Assembly (NCBI RefSeq): GCF_000421185.1
Contig: NZ_ATWJ01000009.1
Coordinates: 2,868-66,867, forward strand
DNA length: 64,000 nucleotides
Source: Ornithinimicrobium pekingense DSM 21552
Lineage (GTDB): Bacteria; Actinomycetota; Actinomycetes; Actinomycetales; Dermatophilaceae
Direction: 5' to 3'
The notes under the pieces are model-generated. The model was not told where the DNA came from. It did no database searches and saw nothing but the letters and a program-made list of their open reading frames with translations. A program made the translations under genes and the position numbers. Positions 7,983-13,662 of this stretch are shown piece by piece (the stretch's first letter is position 1; every line of letters starts with the position of its first letter).

Positions 7983-8831
7983 ATGACTCTCGAGGACCGC
8001 ATTCGTGAGCTGGACCCTGGGCGCCACGTCGACGCCGACCTCGCGGAGGGAGCCCGGGCCCGCAACCTCCTGCGCGAACTCATCCGCGAGAACCCCCACT
8101 GGGCCTCAAGCAGTTATACAGATTCTTCCACGACACCAGCGCCTCGAACCCTGGCCCGCACCCGCTGGCTGGTGGCCGCTGCGGCCGCCAGCCTGGGCGT
8201 GACCACCTTCGTCCTGCTCGACTCTGATGAGGGTGCCTACGCCTCGTGGACCGCCTACCCCAGTGGTGTTGCTGCCAGCACTGACAGCGCCGGGGCGCAG
8301 TGGTGTGCCACCTGGTGGCGAAGTGGTCCTGAGACCGTGGGCACCGACCTCCACCCGGTTCTGACCGAGCAGCGGGGCGACCTCACACTGGTCGTCGGTG
8401 AGGGCACACGGGGCCACGAGTCCACTTGCCTGGTGGAAACCAGCGCAGATGACCCGGAGGCCATTGGGGCCGTCGCCGCTCAGGCACATCCCGGACCAGC
8501 GCAGCCATCCCAGCGTTCCATCACCCTGACCCTCTACGACACCATATCCACCGGGTCGAGCAACCCCTCGCCCGACGACGTCGTCGAGGCGATCTCAGTC
8601 ACAACCGGACGCGTCGGTACCGACGTCGCCCGGGTCGTCGTGAACACGCCCTATCTGGGTCCAGTCCAAGCAAGCATCGTGCATGACAGGTTCGCCGCGT
8701 GGTGGCCGTGGGAGAAGGCCTGGTCCGACAGCGGATACCCAGCCCTGACGTTCGACCTCGAGCTGAAGGATGGAACAGTGCTGGAGAAAGTGCCACTGAG
8801 CCAGGTGGACGATCGACCGAACGTCCCGTAG
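7983..8831 (+). CDS. Membrane-anchored partner of the ECF sigma factor, probable regulator
   Basis: The 282-aa protein starts at ATG 7983, one base after the sigma factor stop. Residues 1-52 are cytosolic and helical (RIRELDPGRHVDADLAEGARARNLLREL). One transmembrane helix follows (about 53-75, WLVAAAAASLGVTTFVLL). The rest is an extracytoplasmic domain of about 200 residues with several tryptophans and two cysteines (AQWCATWW and HESTCLVE) that could form a disulfide. This topology and position suggest an anti-sigma or sensor role, but I see no zinc-binding HxxxCxxC anti-sigma motif and no known family. Function is therefore inference from context. Confidence 0.7.
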   Translation: MTLEDRIRELDPGRHVDADLAEGARARNLLRELIRENPHWASSSYTDSSTTPAPRTLARTRWLVAAAAASLGVTTFVLLDSDEGAYASWTAYPSGVAASTDSAGAQWCATWWRSGPETVGTDLHPVLTEQRGDLTLVVGEGTRGHESTCLVETSADDPEAIGAVAAQAHPGPAQPSQRSITLTLYDTISTGSSNPSPDDVVEAISVTTGRVGTDVARVVVNTPYLGPVQASIVHDRFAAWWPWEKAWSDSGYPALTFDLELKDGTVLEKVPLSQVDDRPNVP

Positions 8832-8886
8832 TCGCCTCACCGAACGCACTCATCTGCCGCGAACCGGTCGCTCCAAAACCGACTCT

Positions 8887-8906
8887 GGGTGTTCCGCGGA
8901 ACACCC
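8887..8906. terminator. Perfect 20-bp palindrome between convergent genes
   Basis: GGGTGTTCCG at 8887-8896 is followed directly by its complement CGGAACACCC at 8897-8906. It lies between the convergent stops at 8831 and 8939, so a bidirectional terminator is likely. A protein-binding site cannot be excluded, because a perfect palindrome with no loop is also typical of operators. Confidence 0.6.
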
Positions 8907-8938
8907 CTTGCCGCGTGGGGATGGTCGCAAACGGGGTG

Positions 8939-9586
8939 TCACTCGCCGTAAGCGGCGTCAAGGGCGCTTCGGAAGGCGGTGACCTCGTCGGGTTCACCAC
9001 TGAGGACCCAGAAGCTGATCGTGTCGGCGTCTTCGAGCTCCCAGGCGATTCGAAGCGAACCAACACTCAGGTCGCCCGCGTCATCGGTCAGTGCGCCTGA
9101 AGGCATGCTCACGAGCTGTTCGAAGAGGTCTCGGTCGACGGAAGCGGAGAACAGGTCAGCGGGCGCTGTTGGTGGCCCGCTCTCTGGCGCAGCGCTTGAC
9201 GTGAGCGGCGCGCGCTGCAACGTGAAAACCTCGTAGTCATCCATCATCGGCTCGTTGAGGACTGGCACGAGGGCGACGAGACCGTGTCGTTTAGCAGCAG
9301 ACTGCCAGCTCTTGTTGCCGGTGAGGCGAACGAGGACGCCGTTGGTTCCCGCGCCGGCCACGGATAAGGCACCTTCTTGACGTTGCTGCCGGCCTGGGAG
9401 CGGCTCGGCCAGTTCAAACTCGACGTCCAAGTCGGAGCGCAGTTGCTCTAGCAAAACCGGGGGCAGCGCATCGGGAGCGGTCCTGATTACAGCCACCCGT
9501 TGGTCGAGCACGTAGACGCACGAGGCGATCTCCTCCTGGCCCAAGCCCATGCGGGCGACACTAACGTTGATGGCTCGAACGCGCAC
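8939..9586 (-). CDS. Hypothetical protein, 215 aa
   Basis: I do not recognise this protein. The GTG at 9586 is the first usable start; an in-frame ATG at 9550 is possible. The chain has no signal peptide or transmembrane helix and is acidic. A central disordered Ala/Pro/Ser/Thr-rich linker (TSSAAPESGPPTAPAD) separates two globular halves: the first with strands such as VAVIRTAPDALPPVLLEQL and VLVRLTGNKSWQSA, the second with LRIAWELEDADTISFWVLSGEPDEV. Its upstream end abuts the second copy of the 28-bp repeat, which may have replaced or disturbed its promoter. Confidence 0.6.
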   Translation of the reverse strand: MRVRAINVSVARMGLGQEEIASCVYVLDQRVAVIRTAPDALPPVLLEQLRSDLDVEFELAEPLPGRQQRQEGALSVAGAGTNGVLVRLTGNKSWQSAAKRHGLVALVPVLNEPMMDDYEVFTLQRAPLTSSAAPESGPPTAPADLFSASVDRDLFEQLVSMPSGALTDDAGDLSVGSLRIAWELEDADTISFWVLSGEPDEVTAFRSALDAAYGE

Positions 9587-9590
9587 TCAT

Positions 9591-9642
9591 CTGCCGCACT
9601 GAGCGTGGCCGCACGCTACTGCCGCGTGGAGCGTGCGCGCAC
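9591..9642. repeat. Second locus of the 28-bp repeat, about two units
   Basis: Bases 9591-9614 match the last 24 bases of the 28-bp unit seen at 1-84. Bases 9615-9642 form a second unit whose first 11 bases match and whose remainder is diverged (GTGGAGCGTGCGCGCAC). It directly precedes the minus-strand gene at 8939-9586. Confidence 0.9.
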
Positions 9643-9710
9643 GCTGCCGTGTGCGGTGCTGTCATCGCCTGCTGGCTCAGCTCAGTCTGACGAGTCCGTA
9701 CCCTTGTGAG

Positions 9711-10085
9711 ATGCAGGTTGTGATCGTCGACGGGGCCAATGTCGTGGGCAGTCGCCCTGACGGCTGGTGGCGTGATCGAGCAGGCGCAGCCCGGCGGCTT
9801 CATGATGCTCTCTCAGCCACCGACCTGGCCGGCCAGGACGAGGTCGTCTTGGTCCTCGAGGGAGACGCCAGGCGTGGCCCCCGTGCCGGCCAGGAAAGAC
9901 GCCTACGCACGGTCCATGCCGCAAAGTCGGGCGACGACGCCATCGTTGAAGAGGTCAAGAGTGAGATCGCCATCGGCGACGGGCGCGGAGTCACTGTGGT
10001 GACCGCCGACCGGGCGCTGCGCGACCGGGTCGAGGCGGCCGGCGCCAGCAGCAGAAGCCCGCGGTGGCTTCTCGATCAGCTGTGA
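9711..10085 (+). CDS. NYN-domain (YacP-like) predicted ribonuclease
   Basis: The 124-aa protein opens with VVIVDGANVVGSRPDGWWRDR, the signature of NYN/YacP-type PIN-fold nucleases, with Asp7 in the catalytic position. A second acidic strand follows (VVLVLEGDARRG) and then VTVVTADRALRDRVEAAGA, which supplies the C-terminal aspartates of the PIN-like fold. The ATG at 9711 begins the conserved strand; the longer frame upstream is not protein-like. The family cuts RNA, often tRNA or mRNA. It is the first of a run of small nuclease and toxin genes up to 12.3 kb. Confidence 0.85.
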   Translation: MQVVIVDGANVVGSRPDGWWRDRAGAARRLHDALSATDLAGQDEVVLVLEGDARRGPRAGQERRLRTVHAAKSGDDAIVEEVKSEIAIGDGRGVTVVTADRALRDRVEAAGASSRSPRWLLDQL

Positions 10086-10130
10086 CCGAGCAGCCGCCAG
10101 GACGTCCCTAAATGCCGCCAACATTGACGA

Positions 10131-10154
10131 GACTGAGCGCCCTGGTGCTGAGTC
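10131..10154. repeat. 24-bp imperfect palindrome upstream of the 94-aa gene
   Basis: GACTGAGCGCC and GGTGCTGAGTC pair with one G-G mismatch and one G-T pair around a two-base centre. It lies 31 bases before the GTG at 10185. It could be an operator for that gene or the terminator of the NYN gene. Confidence 0.4.
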
Positions 10155-10184
10155 TGGGGGCGGGCGACGAGGTAGCCTCGGATC

Positions 10185-10469
10185 GTGTCGAGCAAGGCGG
10201 ATCGGCGAGCTGCGAGGGAGGCCGTCGCTGCCTATCACGAGGCCCAGTTAGCCCGATTGCTGCACCGGGTCGGTGAGGCCATCGATGCCTTCCGGTCGGA
10301 CCAGCTGGACGCCTTTGAGGTCGACCAGGTGCTCTTCCAGTACTCGCGGGCTGCCAAGGAGTTGTGGAAGTTCTGCAACATCGGGTCGGTCGAGTTGACT
10401 GCGTCCCTAGTCAACCGCAACGAGCCTTCGATCGATTGGTGGGATCGTGGCGCACCAAAGGGGCGATGA
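10185..10469 (+). CDS. Conserved small helical protein, 94 aa
   Basis: The start is GTG at 10185. The product is almost entirely helical and charged: SKADRRAAREAVAAYHEAQLARLLHRVGEAIDAFRSDQLDAFEVDQVLFQYSRAAKELWKFC. The AAxELWKFC core and a C-terminal Asp-Trp-Trp motif (IDWWDRGAP) look like those of a small actinobacterial family of unknown function that I recognise only by pattern. No transmembrane segment. Position between two nuclease-like genes raises the possibility of an antitoxin or nucleic-acid-binding role, but it is 110 bases from the PIN-like gene and nothing in the sequence proves it. Confidence 0.75.
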   Translation: MSSKADRRAAREAVAAYHEAQLARLLHRVGEAIDAFRSDQLDAFEVDQVLFQYSRAAKELWKFCNIGSVELTASLVNRNEPSIDWWDRGAPKGR

Positions 10470-10579
10470 TCCTCCAGTCAGAGGAGCCATCCCTGCGTCC
10501 GACTTTGCAGGGTTGAGGCAGTAGGCGTCCGACCGCGGACCTCGAGCCATACGCGACGGTCGCGTGGCAAGGTGGTTAC

Positions 10580-11083
10580 GTGGCGCAGGTGGAGAGGTTC
10601 CTTCTCGAGGGCTGTTCCTTCGATCCGTTGTTGGATGATGAGGAACAGCGGGAGCGGGTCCTAGAAGCTGATCGGCGCGGGCTCGTAATGCTCCTTGTCA
10701 CCGAACTGACGTACCAGGACCTGTGGGCGATCAAGGACGACGCCCGGCGTGAGAAGCTCCTCGCGATTGTGGAGCAGATGTCACCGCTCGTCGTGGGGCT
10801 GCCCGCTGTAGTAGTGGACCCAGGTACCAAGCGGGCGCGCCCGACCTACCCGGGTGCTGTCTACCCTGTGGGCGAGGAAGATGCTCTCCTTCTGAGGAGG
10901 CTAGGCCTCAGTCAACGAGCGGATGCCCGCCAAGCTGTTGCGGCCCACTGGGCTGGCGCTTGCCTGGTCACAGACGACCAGACCCTCGTTCGCCGAGCGC
11001 GGGCAGAGGCGATACACGCCATGTCGACGTCCGAATTCACCGCCGAGATCGCGCGGTTGCTTGGAGCGGCCGCCAAGAACTGA
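10580..11083 (+). CDS. PIN-domain-like protein, possible toxin nuclease
   Basis: The 167-aa product starts at GTG 10580. The C-terminal part has a PIN-like arrangement: DALLLRRLG, DARQAVAAHWAGACLVTDDQTLVRRAR (acidic residue on a helix, then the strand with paired Asp), as in VapC/PIN nucleases. The N-terminal strand normally carrying the first Asp is atypical (SFDPLLDDEEQRERV), and an ELTYQDLW segment could supply the Glu. It may be a divergent PIN protein with an RNase role. No overlapping antitoxin gene is present; the 94-aa gene 110 bases upstream is the only candidate partner. Family call is moderate. Confidence 0.6.
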   Translation: MAQVERFLLEGCSFDPLLDDEEQRERVLEADRRGLVMLLVTELTYQDLWAIKDDARREKLLAIVEQMSPLVVGLPAVVVDPGTKRARPTYPGAVYPVGEEDALLLRRLGLSQRADARQAVAAHWAGACLVTDDQTLVRRARAEAIHAMSTSEFTAEIARLLGAAAKN

Positions 11084-11176
11084 GCACCCTGTTTTGCCGC
11101 TGGTCGCTCGGCGGTTGCGCTGGGGACCCGAGTCTTCGGGCGTGGTTGGGGCCATGAACCCCTTCCGCCGCACCTT

Positions 11177-11190
11177 CGTTACATGTAACG
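11177..11190. promoter_or_regulatory. Perfect 14-bp palindrome, candidate MazEF operator
   Basis: CGTTACATGTAACG is a perfect 14-bp palindrome ending eight bases before the mazE ATG at 11199. TA modules usually repress themselves through the antitoxin binding a palindrome over the promoter. Being AT-rich in GC-rich surroundings, it is also a plausible part of the promoter. Confidence 0.65.
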
Positions 11191-11198
11191 TGGTGGGT

Positions 11199-11405
11199 AT
11201 GACGGTAAAGCATCGAGTCAGCGAGTACCGGCGCAGGATGCGCGCACGCGGCCTTCGACCTGTGCAGATCTGGGTGCCGGACGTTCGTAGCGAGCGCTTT
11301 GCACTGGAAGCGGAACGTCAGGCGGCCCTGGTCGCCAGGGCGGACGAGCAGTCCGATGACCAGGAGTTCGTCGAAGCCGTCACCGCCCCCTGGGACGAGG
11401 AGTGA
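11199..11405 (+). CDS. MazE-type antitoxin (DUF3018-like), 68 aa
   Basis: The product begins MTVKHRVSEYRRRMRARGLRPVQIWVPDVRSERFALEAERQ, the pattern of the MazE-like antitoxins of the DUF3018 group: a basic N-terminal ribbon-helix-helix-type DNA-binding segment with RRRMRARGLRPVQIWVPD, then a helix, then an acidic C-terminal tail (SDDQEFVEAVTAPWDEE) that would wrap the toxin. The ATG at 11199 is preferred to longer starts because it lies just after the palindrome. Its TGA overlaps the GTG of mazF by four bases, giving tight translational coupling. Confidence 0.88.
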   Translation: MTVKHRVSEYRRRMRARGLRPVQIWVPDVRSERFALEAERQAALVARADEQSDDQEFVEAVTAPWDEE

Positions 11406-11728
11406 GGCGCGGCGAGCTGTGGACCGTCGCCGGGGGTGTCTACGCCTCCAAGCCGAGGCCCGCGCTGATCGTGCAGGACGACCTCTTCGAGGGCACTGCC
11501 TCGGTGACCGTGGCGCCCCTGACGACGACCCTGGTCGACGCCCCTCTGCTTCGCGTACGCGTCGCCGCCGATGATCTCACCGGTCTTCAGCACGACAGCC
11601 AGGTCATGATCGACAAGGTCACCACAGTCCGCCGCGAGAACGTCGGTACGCGCGTTGGCCGCCTGGCGCCTGAGAGTCTCGTGGAGGTCGAGCGCGCCCT
11701 GATGGCTTTCCTCGGCCTGGCTAGGTAG
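11402..11728 (+). CDS. mazF: MazF-type endoribonuclease toxin
   Basis: The 108-aa protein has the PemK/MazF fold: N-terminal RRGELWTVAGGVYASKPRPALIVQDD with the conserved arginine in KPRPALIVQ, then ASVTVAPLTTTLVDAPLLRV, where the catalytic Thr of the APLTTT strand lies, and DSQVMIDKVTTVRRENVG ahead of the final helix LVEVERALMAFLGL. MazF toxins cut mRNA at short sequences and stop translation until neutralised by MazE. The GTG start overlaps the mazE stop (GTGA). Length is typical of the family and all core motifs are intact, so it is probably active. Confidence 0.93.
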   Translation: MRRGELWTVAGGVYASKPRPALIVQDDLFEGTASVTVAPLTTTLVDAPLLRVRVAADDLTGLQHDSQVMIDKVTTVRRENVGTRVGRLAPESLVEVERALMAFLGLAR

Positions 11729-11774
11729 CTGAGGAGCGAGACCACTGCGAACGTCCGCATTTGCCGCCGCGAGC

Positions 11775-12032
11775 TCATCCGTAGTGGTACCGACAGGCGG
11801 CGATCCGAACCTCATCCCCTGCGAGCTTGTACACCAGGCGGTGCTCATCGGTGATGCGACGCGACCAGTAGCCGGCGAAGTCGTGCTTGAGCGCTTCCGG
11901 CTTCCCTATTCCCTCGTTGCCGTTCCGCTGGATGTCCTTGAGCAGCAGGTTGATGCGCTTGAGGACCTTGCGGTCCTGCGACTGCCACCAGAGGTAGTCC
12001 TCCCAGCCGTTCTCGTCCCAGACCAGGAGCAC
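11775..12032 (-). CDS. yoeB: YoeB-type toxin, ribosome-dependent mRNA interferase
   Basis: The 85-aa product starts at GTG 12032 (VLLVWDENGWEDYLWWQSQD) and has the complete YoeB sequence: KVLKRINLLLKDIQRN, GIGKPEALKHDFAGYWSRRITDEHRLVYKL and the C-terminal RIAACRYHYG, with the Glu46-, Arg65-, His83- and Tyr84-equivalent catalytic residues present. YoeB is a RelE-superfamily RNase that cuts mRNA in the ribosomal A site. It lies four bases after the stop of yefM. Length equals that of the E. coli protein, and nothing suggests inactivation. Confidence 0.95.
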   Translation of the reverse strand: MLLVWDENGWEDYLWWQSQDRKVLKRINLLLKDIQRNGNEGIGKPEALKHDFAGYWSRRITDEHRLVYKLAGDEVRIAACRYHYG

Positions 12033-12036
12033 TCGG

Positions 12037-12294
12037 TCAGTCCGTCTCGAGCAGCTGGCGCGTCTGCCCCCGGCCCGCCTCGAGGCGCTCCATGGCATCA
12101 AGCAGCCGCCGGGCGTTGGCGGGTGAGCGCATGAGGTAGGCCGTCTCGCGCAGTGACTCGTAGTCCGCCAAGGAGACGATGACGACCGGTTCATGCCCCG
12201 CACGGGTGATCACGACCTCCTCGCGGTCATCCGTCACGCTGTCGAGGACCTCCGCATACCGGGCTCGCGACTCGGTGTAGCTCATCGTCTTCAT
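12037..12294 (-). CDS. yefM: YefM-type antitoxin of the Phd/YefM family
   Basis: The 85-aa protein starts at ATG 12294, five bases after an AGGAGG site. It has the Phd/YefM N-terminal domain MSYTESRARYAEVLDSVTDDREEVVITRAGHEPVVIVSLADYESLRETAYLM and a C-terminal helix (RRLLDAMERLEAGRGQ) that binds YoeB. It represses its own operon and neutralises the toxin. The upstream sequence has paired TGTACA-like motifs (12304-12322) that overlap the ribosome binding site region. Confidence 0.95.
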   Translation of the reverse strand: MKTMSYTESRARYAEVLDSVTDDREEVVITRAGHEPVVIVSLADYESLRETAYLMRSPANARRLLDAMERLEAGRGQTRQLLETD

Positions 12295-12303
12295 GTCGAC
12301 CTC

Positions 12304-12322
12304 CTGTACAGATAACCGTACG
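12304..12322 (-). promoter_or_regulatory. YefM-YoeB operator with two TGTACA-like cores
   Basis: CTGTACAG (12304-12311) and CGTACG (12317-12322) have centres 12 bases apart. The E. coli yefM-yoeB operator is known for adjacent palindromes with TGTACA cores. Between and over them on the minus strand is TTATCT, a possible -10 hexamer. The first palindrome touches the AGGAGG of yefM, so binding would block both transcription start and leader. Confidence 0.75.
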
Positions 12323-12458
12323 TCGTCGGGACGCGTGCGTCAACGCTTGGCCACAGGCCCCACGACCGTTGAGTCCGTCGCCTCGGGACGCCGCCGCTGA
12401 TCCCTTGGATGGGTCGCCGGTCATTGGGCCGGTAGAGACCCACCACGGACCGCGCCCA

Positions 12459-12478
12459 TCCGACACGTATCCGACACG
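12459..12478. repeat. TCCGACACG direct repeat, 11-nt period
   Basis: TCCGACACG occurs at 12459-12467 and 12470-12478. It lies on the far side of the tRNA-Val hairpin. A matching pair with the same 11-nt period (TCCGGCACG, TCTGGCACG) lies at 24089-24108, next to the hairpin of the other tRNA locus. Confidence 0.7.
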
Positions 12479-12491
12479 CGGGAGAAACAAC

Positions 12492-12530
12492 TCACGGCCT
12501 GCCCCAGCGTTTCCGCTGGTCAGGCCGTGA
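12492..12530 (-). terminator. Hairpin 3' of tRNA-Val(CAC)
   Basis: TCACGGCCTG at 12492-12501 pairs with CAGGCCGTGA at 12521-12530, with an inner CCAGCG/CGCTGG stem and a TTTC loop. It lies ten bases after the tRNA 3' end on the minus strand and is the likely terminator. The loop side shares CGTTTCCGCT with the hairpin at 24120-24163. Confidence 0.8.
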
Positions 12531-12539
12531 TCGGTGGTG

Positions 12540-12613
12540 TGGACGTGAAGGGACTCGAACCCCTGACCTCTCGCGTGTGAAGCGAACGCTCTAACCAACT
12601 GAGCTACACGTCC
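12540..12613 (-). tRNA. tRNA-Val(CAC)
   Basis: Cloverleaf: acceptor GGACGTG/CACGTCC with discriminator A, D-arm with GTTGGTTAGAGC, anticodon stem TTCGC/GCGAG with loop TTCACAC (anticodon CAC, valine), and T-arm AGGGG-TTCGAGT-CCCTT. No CCA is encoded. Its 3' end faces the accessory region 1-12.5 kb. Confidence 0.97.
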
Positions 12614-12679
12614 AGGCACGCCCTGCGGGCGCGAGGACACACTTTAGCGGCCATCACCCCCCGGGCGAAATCCGGGTCC

Positions 12680-13594
12680 TCACGGGTCCAGGTCCTCGGC
12701 GCTGCGGCGGGTGAAGACGTCCTGGGCCAGCCGGGCGACTGGCCCGGGACTCTCCCCCAGCACCCGGGCGGCCACCGGCGGGGCGGGCAGGGTCACACCG
12801 GCCGGCGTGCTGGCCGGACCCGTCACCTCCAGCCGGGTCACCGCGCACACGTCGCGCACGCTGGAGGTGATCCACACCTCGTCGGCGTCGTCCAGGATCG
12901 TCATCGGCAGGTGGTCCTCGACCACCTCCAGCCCCTCGTCGCGGAGCCACTCGATCGTCAGCTCCCGGGTGACCCCCGCCAGCGGACCGCTGCGCAAGGA
13001 GGGCGTCATCACCACCCCGTCCAGGACGACGAAGACGTTGGACCCGGTCCCCTCGCACAGCCAGCCGCCCGTGTTGGGCAGGAGCGCCTCGCTCGCCCCG
13101 ACCCGCGCTGCCGCCGCCAGGGCGACGACGTTGTCGGCGTAGGAGGTGGTCTTGAGGCCGGCCAGCGCCCCGACGTCGTTGCGGGCCCACGGGACGACGG
13201 CGACGGTCGCCACCCGCGGAGGGCGCGGGACCTCCGTGGCGGTCACGAGGTAGGTGGCACGGCCCGGCTCGCGGGCGCTGCCCAGCGGCCCGGGACCGGC
13301 TGTGACGGTGTAGCGCAGCCGCCCGAACGGCAACGGCCCCAGCGACAGGACGGCGTCGATGCCCTCTTGGAGCCGGTCCCGGTCCAACGGGGGCAGCCCG
13401 AGACCGGCGAGCGAGCGCTCCATACGCTCCCGGTGCCGGGTCGCGGCGAACAGGTGGCCGTCGACGAGCTTGCCCGTCTCGAAGACGCCGTCCCCGACCG
13501 TGATGCCGTGGTCGAGCGCGCTGAAGGACGGCTCGTCACCGACGACCCGCCGCCCGTCGACCCAGACCCGTACCTGTGGCACCGCGGAACCCAT
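12680..13594 (-). CDS. pabC: Class IV aminotransferase, probable aminodeoxychorismate lyase
   Basis: The 304-aa PLP enzyme has the fold-type IV signatures: FSALDHGITVGDGVFETGKLVDG near the N terminus, the Schiff-base lysine in AGLKTTSYADNVVAL, ASEALLPNTGGWLCEGTGSNVF with the Glu that binds the pyridine ring, and GPLAGVTRELTIEWL at the phosphate cup. Aminodeoxychorismate lyase makes p-aminobenzoate for folate. D-amino-acid or branched-chain aminotransferases share the fold, so the exact reaction is inferred from length and motif style. The ATG at 13594 is chosen over a GTG nine bases upstream. It is divergent from pta across 68 bases. Confidence 0.78.
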   Translation of the reverse strand: MGSAVPQVRVWVDGRRVVGDEPSFSALDHGITVGDGVFETGKLVDGHLFAATRHRERMERSLAGLGLPPLDRDRLQEGIDAVLSLGPLPFGRLRYTVTAGPGPLGSAREPGRATYLVTATEVPRPPRVATVAVVPWARNDVGALAGLKTTSYADNVVALAAAARVGASEALLPNTGGWLCEGTGSNVFVVLDGVVMTPSLRSGPLAGVTRELTIEWLRDEGLEVVEDHLPMTILDDADEVWITSSVRDVCAVTRLEVTGPASTPAGVTLPAPPVAARVLGESPGPVARLAQDVFTRRSAEDLDP

Positions 13595-13662
13595 GCGCCC
13601 CACTCTGCCACCTGGCAGGTCCGCCCCGGGGGCGGCCCGGCCGCACGGCTAGGGTGGCGCTC

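Noticed and set aside
1-12539. Integrative element with an att duplication of tRNA-Val
   Set aside because: No integrase gene and no second copy of the tRNA 3' end were found in the window; the region is called accessory only on gene content and composition.
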